64,000 nt of DNA from Nonomuraea turcica. Its GTDB lineage: Bacteria; Actinomycetota; Actinomycetes; Streptosporangiales; Streptosporangiaceae. The stretch lies in assembly GCF_030718205.1 (NCBI RefSeq), contig NZ_JAUZQF010000013.1:248001-312000 (forward strand), written 5' to 3'. Both the position numbers and the translations under genes were made by a program. A model generated the notes under the pieces. It was given only the letters and a program-made list of their open reading frames with translations, was not told the origin of the DNA and made no database searches. This document shows, one piece after another, positions 44,929 to 53,983 of the stretch (position 1 is its first letter; each line of letters opens with the position of its first letter).

Positions 44929-46923
44929 ATGGAACTCGATCGATCCGGCCGGGTGCTTGCCGCGCTCTCGGTGGCGCCCGCGCTCGCCATGGCGGGCTGG
45001 CTGATGGCCGGGCTGCCGCTGCTGCTGCTCGGCCGGTTCGCGCCGCTGCCCATGCTGCTGCTCGGCGTGCCCGCCGCCGCCCTGCTGTGCTGGGCGGGGA
45101 CGCGGCAGGCCGGCAAGGTGGTCGAGGCCACGGTCTGGCAGGTCGCCGGGGTGGTGGCGGTCGCGGCGGCGTCGGCCGTCTTCAACGGGGTCATGCACAG
45201 CGAGCAGTTGATCGTCAGGCGCGACCCGGCCACCTACGCGCAGTACGCCGCCTGGATCGCCGGCCACGGCGGGCTGCCCATATCCGTCCAGCCGGAGGCG
45301 TTCGGCGGGGCCGATCCTTGGCTGCTCTTCGAGGGCGTCGGGTTCTACGGCGTGGACGGAGGGGTGGCGCCGCAGTTCATGCCGGGAGCGCCGATGATGT
45401 TCGCGCTCGGCCACTGGCTCGGCGTGCCGTTCGCGGTGCCGGCCGTGCTGGGCGGGCTGGCCGTGCTCACGGTGGCCGGAGTGGTGGCGCGGCTGGCCGG
45501 GGCCCGATGGGCGGTGCTCGCGGCACTGACCTTCGCGGTGAGCATGCCGATCCTCTACACCTCGCGGACGACGTTCAGCGAGATCCCGTCGCTGATCCTG
45601 CTGTTCGGCGGGCTGGCACTGGCGCACGACGCGCTCGGGCGGCCCGGCTGGGGCCGGGGGCTGCTGGCGGGGCTGGTGTTCGGGCTGGCCGTGCTGGTCA
45701 GGGTCGACGGGCTGCGGGACGTGCTGCCGGTACTCGCGTTCGCGGGGTTGCTGATCGCGATGCGGCGGAGCTCGCGCAGCACGGGCTCCGCCAGGCCGTA
45801 TGGGGCGCTGGGGCTGCCGCTGGCGGCCGGATTGGTGGCCGGGGCCGGGCTCGGGATGCTGGCGGCGTACCTGCTGGCCCGGCCTTACTTGTCGTACCTG
45901 TCCAGCTCGGTCAGGCCGCTGCTGTTCATCTGCGGCGGGGTCCTCCTGCTCACCCTGGCCGGCACCGCCGCCGCGCCGATGCTGTCCAGGATCCGGCTGC
46001 CCAGGTGGGCGCCCGCGGTGGGGGCCGGGCTGGTGGTGCTGCTCATGGCCGCCCTGTACGTGCGCCCGTGGCTGCAGACTGTCACCCGCGACCCGGTCAC
46101 GCCGGAAGACCGGCGCACGTTCGCGATGATCGAGTCGATCCAGCGGGCCAATGGCATGCCCGCGGACGGCCGGCTGCTCTACTTCGAGAACTCCCTGCAC
46201 TGGGTGATCTGGTACGTCGGCCTCCCCGTGGTAGTGCTGGCCACAATCGCGGCGGCCGTGCTCGTCCGCAGGCTGCTGCGTGACGGCACGCCCTTCGACT
46301 GGCTGCTGCCGCTCGCGGTCATCGGCTGGACCACCGTGACCACGCTGCTCCGCCCCGAGATCACCCCCGACCACCCGTGGGCGGCCCGCCGCCTGGTCCC
46401 CATCGTGATCCCGGGGTTGATCCTGCTTGCCGCGTACGCGCTGAGCCGCCTGCGCACCAGGCGCTGGTGGGTGACGGCGGCGGCCGTCCTGGTCGTGCTC
46501 GTGCCGCCCGCCGTGACCTCGATCGGTACCGCGTTCACTCCGGTCGAGCGGGGGGAGGCGGCGGCGGTCGAGGCGATGTGCGCCGAGCTCCCGCCCGACG
46601 CGTCCGTGCTGGTCGTGGAGAGGGTCACCGGCGACCGGTTCACCCAGCTCGTCCGCGGGATGTGCGACCGCCCGGCGGCGGAGGTGAAGCGGGCCGGGGC
46701 GGAGACGGCGCCCGAGGCCGAGGTGCGCCGCCTGATCGAGCGGGTTCGCGCGGCCGGCCGCGTCCCGGTCGTGCTGGCCGCCGCGCCCGGGCAGGTCGCG
46801 CCGTACGGCCCCGCAACGCACGTCATAGCCCTGGTCACCCGCCAGGACGAGCGCTCGCTCGTCGACGCGCCGAACGGCACATGGGGGCTGGGGATAGACG
46901 TGTGGATGGCCGTGGCCCGGTGA
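44929..46923 (+). CDS. Large GT-C-type membrane protein (ArnT/PMT-like)
   Basis: Polytopic protein of about 664 residues with at least twelve TM helices. The first large periplasmic loop holds RRDPATYAQYAAWIA, consistent with the acidic GT-C site. A C-terminal soluble domain (~130 residues) follows. Probably uses a polyprenyl-phosphate sugar made by the next gene's product. The ATG at 44929 was chosen because TACGCT (44914-44919) lies nine bases upstream, as in near-leaderless genes. It diverges from the other GT-C gene. Confidence 0.78.
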   Translation: MELDRSGRVLAALSVAPALAMAGWLMAGLPLLLLGRFAPLPMLLLGVPAAALLCWAGTRQAGKVVEATVWQVAGVVAVAAASAVFNGVMHSEQLIVRRDPATYAQYAAWIAGHGGLPISVQPEAFGGADPWLLFEGVGFYGVDGGVAPQFMPGAPMMFALGHWLGVPFAVPAVLGGLAVLTVAGVVARLAGARWAVLAALTFAVSMPILYTSRTTFSEIPSLILLFGGLALAHDALGRPGWGRGLLAGLVFGLAVLVRVDGLRDVLPVLAFAGLLIAMRRSSRSTGSARPYGALGLPLAAGLVAGAGLGMLAAYLLARPYLSYLSSSVRPLLFICGGVLLLTLAGTAAAPMLSRIRLPRWAPAVGAGLVVLLMAALYVRPWLQTVTRDPVTPEDRRTFAMIESIQRANGMPADGRLLYFENSLHWVIWYVGLPVVVLATIAAAVLVRRLLRDGTPFDWLLPLAVIGWTTVTTLLRPEITPDHPWAARRLVPIVIPGLILLAAYALSRLRTRRWWVTAAAVLVVLVPPAVTSIGTAFTPVERGEAAAVEAMCAELPPDASVLVVERVTGDRFTQLVRGMCDRPAAEVKRAGAETAPEAEVRRLIERVRAAGRVPVVLAAAPGQVAPYGPATHVIALVTRQDERSLVDAPNGTWGLGIDVWMAVAR

Positions 46924-46979
46924 AGAGATCGGCCTGATGTGGACCTGGCCTTAAGGTGGGCAGAGTAACCTCGAGCCCC

Positions 46980-47909
46980 GTGAGCACGCCTGAGACCCCC
47001 AAGAGTGGACCCGCCGTGGAAGAAGCGCCCTACGTCACCATCGTCCTGCCCTGCTACAACGAGCAGGATCACGTCATCGACGAAGTCGAGCGCATCACGA
47101 GGGCCATGGACTCGAGCGGCTACACCTATGAGCTCCTGGCCATCGACGACTGTTCCACCGACCTGACGCTGGCCAGATTGCAGGAGGCCGCGCCCAGCTA
47201 CCCGCATCTGCGCGTGCGCGCCTTCCATCGCAACGGCGGCTCCGGCACCGTGCGGCGCATCGGGTCGCAGGACGCCAAGGGCCAGATCGTGGTCTGGACC
47301 GACGCCGACATGACCTACCCCAACGAGCGCATCCCCGAGCTGGTGCAGATCCTGGAGAAGGATCCGACGATCGACCAGGTGGTCGGCGCGCGCACCACCG
47401 AGGAGGGCTCGCACAAACTGCTGCGGGTGCCCGCCAAGTTCGTGATCCGCAAGGTCGCGGAGATGCTGGCCGGTCAGAAGATCCCCGACCTCAATTCGGG
47501 GCTGCGGGCCTTCCGCAAGTCGGTGGCCAAGCCCTATCTGCGGCTGCTGCCTCCCGGGTTCTCGTGCGTGACGACGATCACACTGTCGTTCCTGTCCAAC
47601 CAGCACGACATCTACTACCTGCCGATCGACTACGCCAAGCGGGCCGGCACGTCGAAGTTCAGCTTCGTGTCCGACGCCTACCGCTACATCCTGCAAGTGC
47701 TGCGGATGATCATGTACTTCAATCCGCTCAAGGTGCTGATGCCGCCCGCTTTGTGGCTGGTCGGCATCGGGTTCGTGAAGGGTGTCTGGGACATGGTCCA
47801 GCACCCGTTCTATTTCCCGGCCAACACCGTCATGATCTTCCTGTCCGGGATGCTGATCGGGTCCGTGGCGTTGCTGGCCGACCTGATCGTGCGCTCGCGG
47901 GGAGAGTAG
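46980..47909 (+). CDS. DPM1/GtrB-like polyprenyl-phosphate glycosyltransferase
   Basis: Family 2 enzyme of about 309 residues. VTIVLPCYNEQDHV opens the fold, WTDADMTYP has the DxD, and the segment GLRAFRKSVA is typical of dolichol-phosphate-mannose-synthase relatives. Two C-terminal TM helices anchor it. It would charge polyprenyl phosphate with a sugar for the GT-C proteins encoded next door. The GTG at 46980, eight bases after TAACCT, is preferred; a GTG at 46956 is also in frame. The next gene starts four bases after its stop. Confidence 0.88.
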   Translation: MSTPETPKSGPAVEEAPYVTIVLPCYNEQDHVIDEVERITRAMDSSGYTYELLAIDDCSTDLTLARLQEAAPSYPHLRVRAFHRNGGSGTVRRIGSQDAKGQIVVWTDADMTYPNERIPELVQILEKDPTIDQVVGARTTEEGSHKLLRVPAKFVIRKVAEMLAGQKIPDLNSGLRAFRKSVAKPYLRLLPPGFSCVTTITLSFLSNQHDIYYLPIDYAKRAGTSKFSFVSDAYRYILQVLRMIMYFNPLKVLMPPALWLVGIGFVKGVWDMVQHPFYFPANTVMIFLSGMLIGSVALLADLIVRSRGE

Positions 47910-47913
47910 GCTC

Positions 47914-48975
47914 GTGCGGATCGCGATCGTCGGGCCGACCTATCCGTACAAGGGCGGCGGGGCGCAGCACACCACGGAGCTGGCGCACCGGCTGTCGGCG
48001 CTCGGGCACGACGTGGTGATCGAGTCGTGGCGGGCGCAATATCCGTCGTTCCTCTACCCGGGACAGCAGACGATCTCCACCCCCGAGGGCACGCCCTATC
48101 CGAAGACCGTGCGCAGGCTCGACTGGCGGCGGCCGGACGGGTGGGTGGCGGCCGGGCGGCGGCTGCGGTCGGCCGACCTGGTGGTGCTGGCCGTGCTGAG
48201 CCCGGTGCAGGTCCCCGCGTACTTGGGGATCTTGTACGGGATTTCGCGAAAAGTCAGGACGATTGCCCTCTGCCATAACGTCCTGCCGCATGAGCCGAAG
48301 CCCTACGACGAGCCGCTGATGAAGGCCCTGCTCAAGCGGGTCGACGGCGTGCTCGCCCACTCCGAGCAGCAGGCCGGGCTGGCCCGAGGGCTGACGGGCA
48401 AGCCGGTCAGCGTGGCGGCGCTGCCCCCGCACCTGCCGTCCACCACCGCCGAACGGTCCTCGCAGGTGCACCGCCGGTTGTTGTTCTTCGGCATGGTCCG
48501 CCCGTACAAGGGGCTGGACCTGCTGCTCAGGGCGTTGCCCGAGGGCGTCTCGCTGACTGTGGCAGGTGAGTTCTGGGGCGGCCTCGACGAGACGAAGGCG
48601 CTGATCGACGAGCTGGGCCTCGGGGAGCGGGTGGAGCTCCGGCCCGGCTACGTGGCCGCCGAGGACGTGCCCAAGTTGTTCGCCGCGGCAGACGCGCTCG
48701 TGCTGCCCTACCGGAGCGCGACCGCGAGCCAGAACGTCTGGCTCGCCCACGAGCACGGCGTCCCCGTGATCGCCACCCGGGTGGGGGCGCTGGCCGACCA
48801 CGTCACCGACGGCGTGGACGGGCTGCTCGTCGAGCCCGGCGACGCCGGCGCGCTGCGGGAGACTCTTGAGCGGTTCTACGCCTCAGGGGAGCCCGAGAGG
48901 TTGCGGTCGGGGGTCAAGGCCGTCGATCCCGAGCCGTTCTGGGCCGCGTACGCGGGGACGCTCCTGGGCGCCTGA
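47914..48975 (+). CDS. Family 4 glycosyltransferase
   Basis: GT-B enzyme of 353 residues. MRIAIVGPTYPYKGGGAQHTTEL is the acceptor-side start (quoted in part: GPTYPYKGGGAQ). LLFFGMVRPYKGLDLLL opens the donor domain, and the EPGD/EHG region with HEHGVPVIA carries the nucleotide-binding set. The GTG start follows the upstream stop by four bases, so the two transferases are coupled. The last 100 bases overlap the convergent membrane-protein gene. Confidence 0.9.
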   Translation: MRIAIVGPTYPYKGGGAQHTTELAHRLSALGHDVVIESWRAQYPSFLYPGQQTISTPEGTPYPKTVRRLDWRRPDGWVAAGRRLRSADLVVLAVLSPVQVPAYLGILYGISRKVRTIALCHNVLPHEPKPYDEPLMKALLKRVDGVLAHSEQQAGLARGLTGKPVSVAALPPHLPSTTAERSSQVHRRLLFFGMVRPYKGLDLLLRALPEGVSLTVAGEFWGGLDETKALIDELGLGERVELRPGYVAAEDVPKLFAAADALVLPYRSATASQNVWLAHEHGVPVIATRVGALADHVTDGVDGLLVEPGDAGALRETLERFYASGEPERLRSGVKAVDPEPFWAAYAGTLLGA

Positions 48976-49835
48976 CGGCCGAGCAGGAAGGAAACGCCCG
49001 CGGCTGTCGCGTCCGCCAGCGTGAACGCCAGCCGCGACACGATCGCCACGGCCAGCGCGGGCGCGGTGCCGATGACCGGCCCGAGCACGAGCACCAGCGC
49101 GCCCTCCCTGATCCCGACGCCCGCCGGCACCACGACGGTGAGGATGCCGGTCGCCCAGGCGAACGCGTAGGCGCCGGTCGCGATGATGTAGAGGTCCGGC
49201 CGGCCGCCGAGCAGCCAGATGTGCACGCCGTAGACGAACCAGCCGAGCGCGGTCCACGCCACCGCGACGACCACGGTCCGGCCGGGCAGGACGCTCTCCA
49301 GCGGCTCCTTGCGGGCGATGCGCAGCGCCAGGTTGAGGCCCCAGGTGAGCACCTTGGGGTGCAGGCACACGGCGATCATCGGCACGAGCAGCGCCAGGTA
49401 CCAGGCCTGCCGCACCGCGTCCAGCGTCCACAGGGTGGCCGCCGCGATCGAGATCGCCACCCCGATGTTGATCACCAGGCCGAGCGAGATCGTCGCGAAC
49501 GTGCGCCGCGGCGGGCTGCCATGGTCCCGGCCCAGGTCCATCATCGCCGCGTACGCCCACACCGCGCCCGGGATGTATTTGCCCAGCTGGCCCACGAACA
49601 TGATCCGCCCGGCGATCCGCAGCGGCACCCGCGTGCCCAGCCCCGCCAGGATCTCCCGCCAGGCCACCAGCATGCAGAACTGGCCGACCAGCACCGCGAG
49701 GAAGGCCCCGAGCACCGCCCACGGAGACATCGCCGCCACGGCGGCGGTGGTCTCCTCCCAGTTGCGCGCCAGGCCGTACCCGAGGAATCCGACCGCGATC
49801 AGGGCGAGGACGATGCGCAGCAGCCGACGGAGCAT
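48876..49835 (-). CDS. LPG-synthase/UPF0104-like flippase-type membrane protein
   Basis: Integral membrane protein of 319 residues with about eight TM helices, related to the MprF/AglD N-terminal flippase domain. FVGQLGKYIPGAVWA near 80-94 and VVVPAGVGIREGAL near 237-250 are the family signatures. It is probably involved in moving lipid-linked intermediates across the membrane. It is a paralogue of the protein encoded at 52946. The last ~33 residues are hydrophilic and come from sequence overlapping the end of the glycosyltransferase gene, so they are probably a non-conserved tail. Confidence 0.86.
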   Translation of the reverse strand: MLRRLLRIVLALIAVGFLGYGLARNWEETTAAVAAMSPWAVLGAFLAVLVGQFCMLVAWREILAGLGTRVPLRIAGRIMFVGQLGKYIPGAVWAYAAMMDLGRDHGSPPRRTFATISLGLVINIGVAISIAAATLWTLDAVRQAWYLALLVPMIAVCLHPKVLTWGLNLALRIARKEPLESVLPGRTVVVAVAWTALGWFVYGVHIWLLGGRPDLYIIATGAYAFAWATGILTVVVPAGVGIREGALVLVLGPVIGTAPALAVAIVSRLAFTLADATAAGVSFLLGRQAPRSVPAYAAQNGSGSTALTPDRNLSGSPEA

Positions 49836-49844
49836 TGGCTCAGG

Positions 49845-50900
49845 CTACGCGCGGTTCGCCAGGTAAAGCCAGACGACAAGCCCGACGAGCGCCACTGCGG
49901 CGAGCACCGCCAGGGCGATCTTGAGCGCGCTATACGGCCGGTCGCCCTGGACCTCGCCGTTCACGCCGTTGATCAGCACTTGATAGGTCTTGCCGCCGTA
50001 CACGTAATTCCCGATCCACACCGGCAGAAGCACCAGCTTGAACGCGACGTGCGAGTAACTCGTGTCGACCGAGGTGACACGCTGCACGTCGCCGCCGATG
50101 TCGCGGCGGCAGTCGTCGTGGATGACCCCGGCCATGACGGTCTTGGCCTGCTCCAGGCCGGTCTGCGGCTCGGTGTCGTAGCGCAGGGTGTGGTGCCCGG
50201 CCACGTAGCCCGGGTCGAACGGGACCGCCTGCTGCAGCGGCCAGGGCTGGAGCTGGTCCAGCCGCTCCCCGGGCGCCTGCGTCGTGGCGGCGACCACGAC
50301 GTCGTCGAAGGCACGCGCCACCCTGCCGCCGGCCGGGTACCAGCGGGTGCGCCTCTCGCGGCGGGTCGTGCCGTTGTGGCGCTTGGTGACCCAATAGTGC
50401 TCGCCGCGCTGGCCGACGTAGTCCGAGACCGTGTGCGCGTCGAACGTCCAGTGCGGCAGGTACGTGCTTTTCATGGTCTCCGCCTCGCTGACCTTCTTGA
50501 GGCGGTTCGGGGCGAACCAGCGGGTCTTTACCCAGCCGCGCAGGGCGTTCCTGGCGCCTCCCCGGTCCAGCCCGAACGGGAGCACGGCCTCGGGAGCGAT
50601 CTGGGTGTCGTTCGCCATGTCCGCGACCAGGGCGGTGCCGCAGAACTGGCACGCCTTGGAGATCGCGTCGCTCTCCGTGCGGGCGGCGCAGCCCGGGCAG
50701 GTGAACTGGCGGGATGAGAGGGTGTGGACGCGGGGCTTGGCCAGGAAGGCGTCGTAGGAGTGCTCGCGTACGTCGCGGGTGGGTGGGGCGATGCCCTGCC
50801 GCAGGCCGCAGTACGGGCACTGGAGGGTCGTCGTGCCGGGGGCGAAGGCCACGCTCGCGCCGCAGCCCGCGCACGGGTGCGCCGGAGTGGTGGTGGTCAC
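49845..50900 (-). CDS. Zinc-ribbon protein with C-terminal membrane anchor (YdjG-like)
   Basis: Protein of 351 residues with two zinc ribbons at the N-terminus (CAGC/CPYC and CPGC/CQFC, residues ~10-87). A central domain of unknown fold has the pattern YLPHWTFDA. One C-terminal TM near 325-345 anchors it. It lies 20 bases after the SPFH gene on the same strand. The pair recalls the Bacillus YdjG-YdjI proteins, which act with PspA at stressed membranes, though no PspA gene is here. Confidence 0.82.
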   Translation of the reverse strand: MTTTTPAHPCAGCGASVAFAPGTTTLQCPYCGLRQGIAPPTRDVREHSYDAFLAKPRVHTLSSRQFTCPGCAARTESDAISKACQFCGTALVADMANDTQIAPEAVLPFGLDRGGARNALRGWVKTRWFAPNRLKKVSEAETMKSTYLPHWTFDAHTVSDYVGQRGEHYWVTKRHNGTTRRERRTRWYPAGGRVARAFDDVVVAATTQAPGERLDQLQPWPLQQAVPFDPGYVAGHHTLRYDTEPQTGLEQAKTVMAGVIHDDCRRDIGGDVQRVTSVDTSYSHVAFKLVLLPVWIGNYVYGGKTYQVLINGVNGEVQGDRPYSALKIALAVLAAVALVGLVVWLYLANRA

Positions 50901-50920
50901 GGGGGTCCTCTCGGGCGTGT

Positions 50921-52039
50921 TCAGGCAGGCGGCAACGGTGGCGGCGTGTCACGCAGCAGGGCGGCCAGCTCGGGAACGTCACGGGCGGGCGCCCATTGCG
51001 GCATCCCGGCCTTCCAGACCAGCACGTCCGGGGTCAGCCCGGCGGCGGGCAGTGCGGCCTCGTCGAACGGCCCGCGCCGCTCCCCGCCGATGCCGAGGTA
51101 CCACTGGGGGAGTGGCGGGGGTCCCTGGGGATGCTGGCCGCTGGGTGGCTGGCCGGGCTGGGAGTACTGGGCGGTGGGTGGCTGGCCCGGCTGGGGTTGC
51201 GGGGTGAGGGAGGCGGCCATGTGCTGGCCGGCGGCAATGCCCATGCCCAGGCCCATGCCCTCGGCGGCGCCGCCGGCGTTCTCCAGCGCGTTCGCGGCCT
51301 GGAAGCGCGCGTAGTCACCGAGGTCACCGACGATGCCCATCTGCGAGCGCTTGTCGAGCGCCCGCTCCACCTCTTCCGGCAGCGAGATGTTCTCGATCGT
51401 GAAGGTCGGGATCGCGATCCCCACCCCGGCCAGGTCGGCCGTCAGGACCTCCGCCAGCCGCCGCCCCATCTCGTGCTGATTGGCGGCGAGGTCGAGCACC
51501 GGCACGCCGGCCGTGCCGAGCGCGTGGGCGAGCCGGCCCACGACCATCTGGCGCAGGTAGCCCTCCACCTCTTCGGTGCGGAACTGCTGATCGGTTCCCG
51601 CCAGCTCCCGCAGGAGCGCACGCGCGTCCGTGACCCGGGCCGAGTACGCGCCGAACGCCCGCAGCCGCACCGGCCCGAACTCGGCGTCCCGCACCATGAC
51701 CGGGTTCTGCGTGCCCCACTTGAAGTCGGCGAACTGGCGGGTGCTGACGAAGTACACCTCGGCCTTGAACGGCGACTGGAAGCCGTACTTCCAGCCCTTC
51801 AACGTGGACAGGATCGGCAGGTTCCGGGTCTCCAGCGTGTACGTGCCCGGCGCGAACGCGTCGGCGATCTCGCCCTCGTTGACGAAGACCGCGACCTGCG
51901 ACTCGCGGACCACGAGCCGGGCGCCCATCTTGATCTCGTTCTCGTAGCGGGGGAAACGCCAGACCAGGGTGTCCCTGCTGTCGTCCAGCCATTCGACGAT
52001 GTCGATGAATTCGCCGCGGATCTTGTCGAACAGCGCCAC
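50921..52039 (-). CDS. SPFH-domain protein with C-terminal GYF_2 domain (YdjI-like)
   Basis: Protein of about 372 residues. VALFDKIRGEFIDIVEW begins an SPFH/band-7 domain of the virion-core-like class (to ~280). A Gln/Pro-rich linker of short PGQPP repeats follows, then a GYF_2-like domain (QWYLGIGGERRGPFDE to the end). It probably forms membrane-associated assemblies. The GTG at 52039 has GGGGG upstream and matches the usual MALFDKI start; the ATG at 52063 is an alternative. Longer upstream frames were rejected as antisense. It is followed by the zinc-ribbon gene. Confidence 0.87.
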   Translation of the reverse strand: MALFDKIRGEFIDIVEWLDDSRDTLVWRFPRYENEIKMGARLVVRESQVAVFVNEGEIADAFAPGTYTLETRNLPILSTLKGWKYGFQSPFKAEVYFVSTRQFADFKWGTQNPVMVRDAEFGPVRLRAFGAYSARVTDARALLRELAGTDQQFRTEEVEGYLRQMVVGRLAHALGTAGVPVLDLAANQHEMGRRLAEVLTADLAGVGIAIPTFTIENISLPEEVERALDKRSQMGIVGDLGDYARFQAANALENAGGAAEGMGLGMGIAAGQHMAASLTPQPQPGQPPTAQYSQPGQPPSGQHPQGPPPLPQWYLGIGGERRGPFDEAALPAAGLTPDVLVWKAGMPQWAPARDVPELAALLRDTPPPLPPA

Positions 52040-52107
52040 TTCGCCCCCGTACGTCCTTCTCATGCCAGGTCGGCCACCGTACCAAAGCGGGTTGGCGGCG
52101 AGATGGG

Positions 52108-52124
52108 TACTGTGGGGCTCCGTG
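52108..52124 (+). promoter_or_regulatory. Leaderless promoter of the methyltransferase operon
   Basis: TACTGT (52108-52113) ends eight bases before the GTG start at 52122. No SD is present, which supports a leaderless mRNA diverging from the SPFH gene. Confidence 0.45.
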
Positions 52125-52949
52125 GGGAAGCAACGGCTCGCGCAGCTCGAATACTCGCAGTTCCAGTCCGCCATGCTCGACGAGGAGAAACGGCGACGGA
52201 AGGCAGCGAAGATCATCGCTGTGCTGGAGCACTTCCGCGGGCCGCTCGGCGGGCTGACCGTGGGCGATGTGGGATGCTCGGCCGGCTTCATCGCCGACGA
52301 GCTGGCGCAGGCCGGGGCCGGGCACACGCTGGGCATCGACATCGACGTGCCGGGGCTGCGCAAGGCGGCCGACCGGTTCGGCGAGCGGGTGGCGTTCGTG
52401 TGCGGTGACGGCACGGCGCTGCCGTTCCCCGACAGGTCGATCGACGTGCTGGTGTTCAACCACATTTACGAGCACGTCGTCGACCCGGACGCGGTGGTGG
52501 CCGAGATGCACCGGGTGCTCTCCGACGACGGCGTGCTCTACCTGGGGCTGGGCAACCGGCTCGGGGTGATGGAGCCGCACTACAAGCTGCCCTTCCTGTC
52601 CTACCTGCCTCCGGCGCTCGCCGATCGGTACGTGCGGGCGTTCGGGCGGGCCGATCACTACTACGAGCGGTTCAGGACGCGGCGCGGGCTGCGGAAGATG
52701 CTCAGGGCCTTCCACGTGTGGGACTACACCTTCCCCGTGCTCGCCACGCCGACCCGGTTCGCCGGCGGCGAGCTGTTCCCCGGCCTGCCGGGGAAAGTGG
52801 TGAAGGCCGCACTGGCCAGGATGCCGCGCGCGGTGCTCAGGTTGCTGCTGCCGGTCGTGCCGACATACCTGTGGGTGGCCACCAAGACCCCGAAGCGTCC
52901 CGTGGGCGCGGCGCTGCCGCAGGCGCCCGAGCGGGTGCGCCCGCTGTGA
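52122..52949 (+). CDS. Class I SAM-dependent methyltransferase
   Basis: Methyltransferase_11-type enzyme of about 275 residues. GDVGCSAGFIADELA is SAM motif I, GIDIDVPGL motif II, and GDGTALPFPDRSIDVLVFNHIYEHV the post-II/III region (quoted in part: FNHIYEHV). The C-terminal ~110 residues contain amphipathic helices suited to a lipid-linked or membrane substrate. GTGA overlap couples it to the flippase-like gene, suggesting that it modifies a polyprenyl-linked glycan intermediate before export. Inference. Confidence 0.85.
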   Translation: MGKQRLAQLEYSQFQSAMLDEEKRRRKAAKIIAVLEHFRGPLGGLTVGDVGCSAGFIADELAQAGAGHTLGIDIDVPGLRKAADRFGERVAFVCGDGTALPFPDRSIDVLVFNHIYEHVVDPDAVVAEMHRVLSDDGVLYLGLGNRLGVMEPHYKLPFLSYLPPALADRYVRAFGRADHYYERFRTRRGLRKMLRAFHVWDYTFPVLATPTRFAGGELFPGLPGKVVKAALARMPRAVLRLLLPVVPTYLWVATKTPKRPVGAALPQAPERVRPL

Positions 52950-53890
52950 GCGAGCATCCCCGTGAGGCGGCTCTTGTCGGCGGTTCCGCCGACGAGGGCG
53001 CAGTGAAGCCGTCTCGCCCCGGCCGGTCGCTGGCGAAGAAGCTCGTTCGGTTCGGGTTCCTGCTCGTCGCGCTCGGGTTCGGCGGGTGGGCCGTGGTGTC
53101 GCAGTGGGACGCCGTGGTCGCCGGGTTCGCCCGGCTGTCCTGGGCCGCGCTGGCCGGGTCGCTGGCCGCCGTGGTCGTCGCGCTGCTCGGGGCCATGCTG
53201 ACCTGGCGCACCCTGCTGGCCGACCTCGGCTCGCCGCTGCCGCTCAGACCCGCGGCCAAGGTGTTCTTCGTGGGCCAGCTCGGCAAATACATCCCCGGCG
53301 CCGTCTGGCCCGTGCTCGCCCAGATGGAGATGGGCCGCGACCTCGGAGTGCCGCGCTCACGCAGCGCGGCGGCGTTCTTCCTGATGATGCCCATCCAGCT
53401 CGCCACCGGCCTGCTGGTCACGCTCGGCACGCTCGGCTGGGACCGATACGGCTGGCTGCTGCTGCTCATCCCGCTGCTGCTGGTCCTGCTCGAGCCCAAG
53501 GTCATCAACGCCTTGATCGCCTTCGGGCTGCGGCGGCTCAAGCGGGAGCCGCTCGAGCGCCCGCTCACCCGGCGCGGCATGCTCACCGCGCTCGGCTGGG
53601 CGCTGGCCGGCTGGACTGCCTACGGTGTGCACCTTTACTTGATCGCCCCGCAAGGCGGCCTGCTGTTCGCCGTCGGTGCGTTCGCGTTGTCGTGGTGCCT
53701 GGGCATCATGACCTTCGTGGTCCCGGCGGGCGCGGGCGTGCGGGAGGTCGCCATGGTCGCGGTGATGGCCCCTTACCTCGACCGCGGCTCCGCCATTGCG
53801 GTCGCCCTTTCCTCCCGGATTGTCATCGTCCTGGGGGACCTGATCTGCGCGGGCCTGGCGGGAATTGCGGCGCGACGGGACTCGGTGTGA
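52946..53890 (+). CDS. LPG-synthase/UPF0104-like flippase-type membrane protein
   Basis: Paralogue of the protein encoded at 48876, with the same signatures: FVGQLGKYIPGAVWP, YGVHLYL and FVVPAGAGVREVAM. The 314 residues include about eight TM helices after a ~35-residue basic cytosolic start. The GTG start overlaps the methyltransferase stop (GTGA). It is probably the membrane step of the modification-export unit formed with the methyltransferase. Confidence 0.86.
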   Translation: MSEHPREAALVGGSADEGAVKPSRPGRSLAKKLVRFGFLLVALGFGGWAVVSQWDAVVAGFARLSWAALAGSLAAVVVALLGAMLTWRTLLADLGSPLPLRPAAKVFFVGQLGKYIPGAVWPVLAQMEMGRDLGVPRSRSAAAFFLMMPIQLATGLLVTLGTLGWDRYGWLLLLIPLLLVLLEPKVINALIAFGLRRLKREPLERPLTRRGMLTALGWALAGWTAYGVHLYLIAPQGGLLFAVGAFALSWCLGIMTFVVPAGAGVREVAMVAVMAPYLDRGSAIAVALSSRIVIVLGDLICAGLAGIAARRDSV

Positions 53891-53983
53891 TTTGACGCAC
53901 CTTTTAGGGGAGGCTGGTCATAAGCTGAACTTTAGAGGGGGATGTCCAGTCCCACGTTGATCTTGAGGGGAGAAGATCTACGT

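Noticed and set aside
44857..46821. 654-codon open frame antisense to the large GT-C gene
   Set aside because: Composition is dominated by Arg, Gln, His, Pro and Gly; the plus-strand frame has a proper polytopic membrane pattern.
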